Shown here one piece after another: positions 7,901-12,695 of a stretch of 12,695 nt of DNA. A program made the position numbers and the translations under genes. The stretch's first letter is position 1. Every line of letters starts with the position of its first letter. The stretch is from Circinella minor (Eukaryota > Mucoromycota > Mucoromycetes > Mucorales > Lichtheimiaceae), in contig JAEPRB010000381.1 in NCBI GenBank assembly GCA_016758965.1, forward strand, positions 1 to 12,695, given 5' to 3'. The notes under the pieces were generated by a model that was not told the DNA's origin, did no database searches, and saw only the letters and a program-made list of their open reading frames with translations.

Positions 7901-8120
7901 GACTGAATATGGTACATGAGGAACAAAAAAGGGCGTCCCATTTGGTTTTTAGACGAGCAGCAATACAAGTAATTCTGACAAGCTTTATGTAACACACGCG
8001 AACAATATAAAGACCAATGCTGGATTGCTTAAATTCTCATTGCATGATGGCCAGTATTATTTGGTTTTCCCTGAAATAATACTAGGTGACATTCAGCTGG
8101 GTGATATCAACAATATTTAG
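4963..8120 (+). pseudogene. Tnp2/CACTA-type transposase, seven exons, interrupted by stops
   Basis: Exons: 4963-5906, 5981-6351, 6427-6700, 6792-6996, 7073-7224, 7299-7778, 7852-8120. All six introns are GT-AG and 73-91 bp, and phases join throughout. The N-terminus is very acidic (DDDH, NDHSDNEDE). The core matches the Transposase_21 (Tnp2) family: SLFVDGFMPFKGSGN holds the first Asp, then DHTGDIYSFLMPLLRELFVL, then SGDLIGCQEI and YGCRQCC. Further on come KSFHGYSFFG, DEMHCIGANV and SAERTIG. The protein would cut and move its own DNA. Nine stops interrupt it: 5092, 5329, 6496, 6583, 7086 (a Trp position), 7331, 7565, 7917, 7950. There is one frameshift, near 6319. The 5' end is missing because the LTR abuts the reading frame. 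Confidence 0.87.
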
Positions 8121-8143
8121 ACTCCACTCTCAAAAAGTTTTAT
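8121..8143. other. Short spacer after the transposase stop
   Basis: This links the final TAG of the Tnp2-type gene to the first C-rich repeat. It contains CCACTCTC, but I see no CACTA terminus with an inverted partner in the window, so the ends of the DNA transposon are not defined. Confidence 0.3.
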
Positions 8144-8438
8144 CAATTTCAATACATTTGACCTTCCTCCTCTACAATTTTTTTTAAACCCCTTTTCTTT
8201 TTTTATCAAAACTTTTGTGCCAAAATGTGCCAAAGTAGAACTCGACACCCTCCAATTTTAATAATTTTTGACCATCCGCCCTCTAAAAAACTTTTTTTAA
8301 ACCCCTTTTCCTTTTTTATCCAAAATGTACAACTTCATCAACTTCAATAAATTTGACTTTCCGTCATTACAAAAAAAAAATATATTTAGAGTCCTTTTCC
8401 TTTTTTGTCAAAAATTTTGTCCCAAATGTCCTAAGAGC
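8144..8438. repeat. Three degenerate tandem copies of a C/T-rich unit
   Basis: Units begin at 8144, 8253 and 8339 with CAA(T/C)TT(C/T)AATA and are about 109, 86 and 100 bp. Each has TTTGAC(C/T) followed by a pyrimidine-rich stretch, a CCCCTTTTC(C/T)TTTTTT-like block (TCCTTTTCC in the third), and a (C)CAAA(A)TGT ending. The plus strand is strongly pyrimidine-biased. They lie directly after the transposase stop, where CACTA elements often carry subterminal repeats that bind transposase. That role is an inference; no terminal inverted repeat was found. Confidence 0.6.
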
Positions 8439-8494
8439 TTCCCATGGTGATGTCTTTACACAATGACTCATATTTACTATGATCACTTTACCAT

Positions 8495-8625
8495 CCATTA
8501 TCTTCCACAGTAACATTATCATTATTATTATTATACATCAATACTATACTATGCACATCTGCAGTAATTTAGAAAATATATAAATAGTGGATTATTTTGT
8601 TAAATAAAAAGATATCTTTCATTAC
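8495..8625. repeat. First copy of a dispersed direct repeat of about 120 bp
   Basis: The copy starts CATTATC, then CAGTAACATTATC at 8508, runs through ATT triplets, CATCTGCAGTA, AGAAAATATATAAAT, GGATTATTTTGTTAAATAAA and ends near GATATCTTT. The same order of blocks recurs at 8835-8955 with small changes. A shorter partial copy, CACTATCATCCGCAGTAAT, sits at about 8792. No coding potential. Confidence 0.7.
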
Positions 8626-8834
8626 CCTTTATTCTTATATTTTTCCTTTTTGTTATTTTATTTTATTTGTCTACAGTGTTATCTGCCAAAATATATTATG
8701 ACAAAATTGTCGTAATTATTAATCGGTTATTTTTAATACCAAATATACTTCTTTTACTATGGCTCTCTTTTATTTCTCTGTTATTGTTTAACACTATCAT
8801 CCGCAGTAATATTATTAATATTATTTATTACTCA
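8626..8834. other. AT-rich spacer between repeat copies
   Basis: This contains a short open frame (8667-8912) rich in Leu, Ile and Ser, which is a by-product of T-rich sequence and triplet repeats. I see no domain or conserved motif and do not call a gene. Confidence 0.4.
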
Positions 8835-8955
8835 TCATTATCATCCGCAGTAACATTATTATTATTATTATCATTATTGTATGCATCTGCAGTAGTTTTA
8901 GAAAATATATAAATTATGGATTATTTTATTAAATAAAAGGATATCTTTTTATCTA
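8835..8955. repeat. Second copy of the dispersed direct repeat
   Basis: This matches 8495-8625 block by block: CAGTAACATTATTATT at 8848, CATCTGCAGTAG, AGAAAATATATAAAT, GGATTATTTTATTAAATAAA and GGATATCTTT. Spacing between the copies is about 340 bp. Confidence 0.7.
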
Positions 8956-9333
8956 CTCTATATTCTATTATCTACCTTTGTGGCATTTTCCTGTATGGTT
9001 ATATCTACCTATATGGTTATATTATTCTTCGTGTTTATATTATCTATCATTTAAATATTCTTCTCTCTTTGTGATGGGTACCGAGTATTTTGTGCAGATT
9101 CCATATATTTGGTCGCTCGCCTAAATAAGGAAAAGCAGTCCATGGGTATATTGTACATAGTCAATAATAATTATATACTTATTGTCAAGTTTCCTTACTA
9201 CTTTTTTATAAAATTATATAGAAATAACAATAGAAAATATTATTAAGCATAGAAACTCTTTTATAAATAGTTTTATAACCCATAAAAATGACATAATGTA
9301 TAAACAAATAAAACCTACACGAAATCTGAGAAT
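8956..9333. other. Gene-free AT-rich stretch
   Basis: I see no protein-like reading frame or RNA gene. The only less AT-rich piece is at about 9075-9150 (with GGTACC, GGTCGCTCGCC and CCATGG), and it shows no recognisable feature. Confidence 0.4.
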
Positions 9334-9460
9334 CTACACAAAAAATTTCTGCACAAAAATAATTTTATAACAAAACTACACAAAAAATTCCTGCACAATA
9401 ATAATTTTATAATAAAACTACACAAAAAATTCCTGCACAAAAATAATTATACACAAAAAA
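9334..9460. repeat. Three tandem copies of a 42-bp unit
   Basis: Copies start at 9334, 9376 and 9418, each opening with CTACACAAAAAATT(T/C)CTGC. The period is exactly 42 bp. A reduced piece, ACTGCACAAAAAGTT, follows near 9470. CTGCACAAAA and CTACACAAAA are half-unit variants of each other, so the 42-mer probably arose from a roughly 20-bp unit. No coding sense is seen. Confidence 0.85.
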
Positions 9461-9859
9461 AAAGTCATAACTGCACAAAAAGTTTAAAACTATGTACTTT
9501 ATAAAAAATGTCGATTATCTGCCCTGTTGAATGAATAAACCAGAATGTTCTTTTAACAGTGATAGCGCATACACGCAGAAGTTGTTAGAATATTTTTTAT
9601 GGTGAACTGATATCAAGCAAAAATAAAAACAAAATTAATAAGGGCAAATAATAGAATAAAAGATATCATAAATGATAATGATCATGATAGGAACAATACA
9701 TATCAATAGTGATGATAATGATGATGATTATTATGATTGTGATTATGATTATGATGTAATTGCCAACTGTAGAGAAATTATTATGAATCGCAAGAGGTAT
9801 TGAAAAAGGAAATAATGTCACCATGTATTACGTATTTTAAAAATAAAATAACCAAAAAT
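9461..9859. other. Gene-free stretch with GAT/ATT triplet run
   Basis: A GATGATAATGATGATG-like microsatellite occupies about 9700-9755. The remainder is AT-rich with no supported gene or RNA. Confidence 0.45.
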
Positions 9860-10015
9860 AGTTTCTAAAAAGGGAATAATGATGATGATTGCTTTAAATA
9901 AAAATAATCTAAAGAGGTGTGTAACAATTAGTTTGAAAATAATTGGAACGAGTTTCTAAAAATGAAACCATGATGATGCTTATTTTAAATAAAAGTAATC
10001 TAAAGAAGTGTGTAA
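9860..10015. repeat. Two spaced direct repeats, 91 bp apart
   Basis: Copies at 9860-9924 and 9951-10015 share AGTTTCTAAAAA, a GATGATG block, TTTAAATAAAA, TAATCTAAAGA and GTGTGTA. They differ at scattered single positions. No gene is seen in or between them. Confidence 0.75.
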
Positions 10016-10330
10016 AAAGAAGAGTTAATATTAGTTGATTTTAACTATGACAAATACTCAGATTAAAACAATGTATTAGCAATTACGTAGTAACACAGAT
10101 TCACATAAAACTATATAAAGCTAACATTTTAATACTTTTTATTTACACAATATAACTTTTATCAATAATATTATAAAAGGTATTATTTTTACTATATCAA
10201 ATGCTTCATTCGTTTTTATTTTATTTCCATAGTTTTTTAATACTTCATTGATATTTTATATAGTATTTTTACTATGTCTTTTACCAAATCTCCAAATGGC
10301 GATTATCACTAAGAAACTACACTTTTATAA
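10016..10330. other. Gene-free AT-rich stretch
   Basis: The reading frame of the downstream zinc-domain fragment is closed by a TAA at 10328-10330. Short similar pieces (TATTTTTACTAT at about 10183 and 10263) may be another degenerate repeat. Nothing else could be supported. Confidence 0.35.
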
Positions 10331-10771
10331 GAAGGGGAAAATCTTGTATGTGATATGGATATTGGATGGCAACTTTTCCATGATAACCAATATAAGATTG
10401 ACAATGGTCGCGGTTTGAGCGTAAACAAGCATTGTTTAGGTGCATTAAGATGTGAAGAATGTAAGACCACATTCAGACCAGCAAGCAGTGAACACGCTAT
10501 GGAGTCTAAGGCTATTGATGGATGTAAAAATAAGAAATATGGGTCTCCAAACGCTTTGACAATAATTGTATGTTCTGTTACAGTGAATATCAAATTATTA
10601 GAGAGTTTAGGGGGTTCGTATTTTGGTGAAAACACGAAACTAACCCAAATATAGACGAAAGGACTGTTTTTCAAAAATGATGTTGCTGAGAAACTTTCGG
10701 GTAACACAACAATGCTTGAAATACTAAACTGTCATATAGCTTGTCAACTCATTTTATTTTTTAATATGTAA
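10331..10771 (+). pseudogene. Fragment with a GCM-like zinc-binding domain, probably transposon-derived
   Basis: The frame is open from 10331, with the first ATG at 10355. It reads KHCLGALRCEECKTTFRPAS, which resembles the C-L-G-V-x-x-C-x-x-C and R-P-A segments of the GCM (WRKY-GCM1 type) zinc DNA-binding fold. Further Cys residues follow (DGCKNKK, IIVCS). The frame meets a TAG at 10652-10654 but continues with protein-like sequence (TKGLFFKNDVAEKLSG) to the TAA at 10769-10771. CAG to TAG by one C-to-T would explain the break. Such zinc domains occur in transposon-related proteins of fungi; a host regulator is possible. No catalytic domain is visible nearby. The family call is tentative. Confidence 0.45.
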
Positions 10772-11188
10772 CCATTTTTTCATTTGTTTGCTGTATTGAA
10801 TGCCAAATAAGTTATTATAAATTAAATAAATAAATATATTTATTTATTTATTCTCAAGGGTTTTGAGCTTTAATTGGCTCTTGTGCACGTGTGAATTTCC
10901 TAAATACATGCTTTTGTCATCTGTTATGGTTTCATAGATACAATAATGTACTAGCCTATAACACTATTAGATGTTACGAAATAATAATGTTGAGATAATA
11001 AATATCCAATGAGCTTCTAAGTATGTACTTAAGGCCAGAATTGTTTTTAAAAGTCATAGGTATCATTATAAATACAGTTTGATTTATAGATAGAATAATT
11101 TTTTGTTGTTGTTTTATTTTCATCTCTTTTCTCTTATATATTTTATTTTTTATTTTTAGAAGCTATTTGATACGTAATATATCTTGTT
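10772..11188. other. Gene-free stretch upstream of the Harbinger-type transposase
   Basis: This holds a 28-bp perfect AT palindrome at 10823-10850 made of TAAA/TTTA repeats and otherwise plain AT-rich sequence. The left end of the Harbinger element and its 5' untranslated region should lie here, but I could not find an inverted partner to the sequence at the right edge of the window. Confidence 0.4.
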
Positions 11189-12595
11189 ATGTCTGAATAC
11201 GTGCATGCTATTGCAGAATTTGACCTTCAACAACAAATTCTTGAATGACGACGTATAAATAGACGCGAGCATAGACCATTTAATTTGAATGACTATACAG
11301 ATGAAAGATGTGAATCTAACTTTCGATTTGATAAAACTCAAGTATGTGATGTATATATAAACAAGATGAATTTTTTGTATGGTTCCATATTTAGTTTCTG
11401 ATGAATAATATGTACTGTATAGCTTTGTACTATTATCCATGCAATGGAGTTGCCTAGTCATTTTGTTTTCCATGCAGAAGACCCTGATCACCATTTCCAG
11501 GTTTCTACGGAAGAAGTAATGGCGATTTGCTTACGTCGTTTAGCATATCCTGCCCGTCTTGAGGACCTGGGTCATATGTTTGGGTGAACAGCACCTGCTT
11601 TGAGTGTTATTTTTAATGGTATGATAGAGTATCTGTTTAATAAATACAAGTCAACATTGAACTTTGCTGAATCACAGTTTACCCGTGACCGTCTCCAATT
11701 ATTTGCTGATGCAGTTGCTCAAAAAGGTATTATGTTATTATAGTAAGACAAATAAATATAATTAACACTGCAAAAAAAATACTCATAGTATACTTGTTTT
11801 GTTACAATATAGGATCTCCTATCAGTAATGTTGTTGGGTTTATTGATGGTACAGTTAGAGGAATATGTCGACCTGTCGTAAATCAAGAAGTTGTGTATAA
11901 TGGGCATAAGGTAATAACTCGTTTATATCATTTTGTATGTACTTGCATCACCATAGTGTTAATATTTCTGATATGTGATATAAACGTTGACATTATGTAT
12001 AGCACAAGCATGCACTGAAATACCAGGCAATGACTACCCCTGATGGTATTACTGCTCATTTGTTTGGTCCTATTTGTGGCTCGCATCATGATGGATTCAT
12101 GTTAACTGAATCTAAACTTCTTGAAACTCTCAAAGATAGATTAAACTTTGATGACGGTTGCCACTTTGTCCTGTATGGTGACCCAGCATACCGCCGTCAC
12201 CAGAATTTAGTCGCTCCATTTGTTGTTCCAGAAAGTAATTATTTGTGATACAGCATACTTAGTATATTATTATTACTAACAAAAATGTTTCACTTTTATG
12301 TATAGATGATAGGACAAGTCGCGAGTCCCTGCACAATCAAAAAATGTCGAAGGTTAGAGTGGCCGTTGAATGGGAATTTGGAAGAACTGTAAATCTATTT
12401 GCTTTCTTAGATTACTACAAAAATCAGAAAGTCTGGCTTAGCCCTGTTGGTGCGTATTACTTTGTTGGTGTTCTTTTCAAAAACATTAAAATCTGTTTGG
12501 GTGGAGGTCAAGCCTGCAAATATTTTGGTATTGAGCCACCAACAATCTATGAATATCTAGAACATGGTAATCGTGTATTTCGTGAACAGCAATAA
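11189..12595 (+). pseudogene. PIF/Harbinger DDE transposase (DDE_Tnp_4 type), five exons, two in-frame TGA
   Basis: Exons: 11189-11341, 11423-11726, 11813-11910, 12003-12234, 12306-12595. All introns are GT-AG, 71-92 bp, and phases join to give 358 codons plus stop. That is close to the usual size of Harbinger transposases. The catalytic triad reads D164 in VVGFIDGTVRG, D245 in VLYGDPAYRRH and E284 in RVAVEWEFGR. Other landmarks are NGHKHKHALKYQ, SHHDGFMLTES and LRRLAYPARLEDLGHMFG. The enzyme moves its element into TWA target sites, usually with a Myb-like partner, which I do not see here. TGA at 11246 and TGA at 11585 break it. The second falls where the family has Arg (FGR), so CGA to TGA is likely. 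There are no frameshifts, suggesting recent loss. Confidence 0.9.
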
Positions 12596-12695
12596 AAAAT
12601 ATAACACTTTTAATAATATATAAAAAAAACAGAACTAAACTTAAGAAGGGGATTATTGTGTGGATCAGTAGGATAAAGGGGGTAATTGGAGATTA
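12596..12695. other. 3' flank of the Harbinger-type gene
   Basis: AATAAA overlaps the stop codon region (12591-12596) and could serve as a polyadenylation signal. A slightly G-rich piece follows from about 12645. The element's right terminal repeat may be here or beyond the edge; no inverted match was found upstream. Confidence 0.35.

Noticed and set aside
4963..8120. Alternative genetic code with TAA/TAG read as Gln
   Set aside because: TGA also occurs in frame, and TAG at 7086 and 622 replaces conserved Trp, so simple pseudogene decay explains more.
8667..8912. Leu/Ile-rich frame of 81 codons
   Set aside because: It is composed of AT triplet repeats, has no domain, and spans two repeat copies.
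9334..9460. CRISPR-like array
   Set aside because: The 42-bp units are directly adjacent, without unique spacers, in a eukaryotic transposon context.
8460..9760. Large inverted repeat between the ATT/ATC-rich part and the GAT/AAT-rich part
   Set aside because: The apparent complementarity comes from triplet microsatellites; unique blocks next to them do not match.
10823..10850. 28-bp perfect palindrome
   Set aside because: It is made only of TAAA/TTTA repeats, and in DNA this AT-rich such palindromes are expected by chance.
11398..11440. CTGATGA as a hammerhead ribozyme core
   Set aside because: No GAAA and stem III partner follows, and the site is inside a well-supported intron.

Overview
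The window looks like a transposon-dense piece of a nuclear eukaryotic genome. It is very AT-rich, its genes carry many short GT-AG introns (71-92 bp), and no intact host gene is visible. The mix of Ty3/Gypsy, Tnp2-type, GCM-like zinc-finger and PIF/Harbinger sequences would fit an early-diverging fungus such as a Mucoromycota species. That placement is an inference from general style; nothing in the window proves it.

Layout. (1) Positions about 124-4960, minus strand: a decayed Ty3/Gypsy retrotransposon. Reading right to left it has one LTR (4709-4960), a primer-binding site, gag with a CCHC knuckle, protease, reverse transcriptase, RNase H and the start of integrase, where it is cut off. 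Two short non-autonomous elements sit inside its coding region (1075-1495 and 2495-2837). (2) 4963-8120, plus strand: a seven-exon Tnp2/CACTA-type transposase pseudogene that starts at the outer edge of the LTR, so the retroelement probably landed in or beside it. (3) 8121-10330: no gene, but several families of degenerate repeats (8144-8438, 8495/8835, 42-bp units at 9334-9460, 91-bp spaced units at 9860-10015). (4) 10331-10771, plus strand: a fragment with a GCM-like zinc domain. (5) 11189-12595, plus strand: a five-exon PIF/Harbinger DDE transposase, complete except for two in-frame TGA codons.

The most interesting signal is in the two short insertions. They lie in opposite orientation and have almost nothing in common except a GC-rich core of about 60 bp. 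The core has an identical 18-nt stretch matching the RNA polymerase III A box, followed by a 6-bp stem. In that stem three of six base pairs differ between the copies, yet pairing is kept in all three. One copy also has a clean B-box match. This suggests a mobile element carrying a structured, possibly Pol III-transcribed RNA. Both insertions sit in a CTTAG-like target, and taking out the first restores the pol frame.

The elements have decayed mostly by in-frame stops with very few frameshifts. Where the family residue can be recognised, the stops fit C-to-T or G-to-A changes (Gln, Arg or Trp codons). The genes do not form a pathway; each is a transposon's own machinery.
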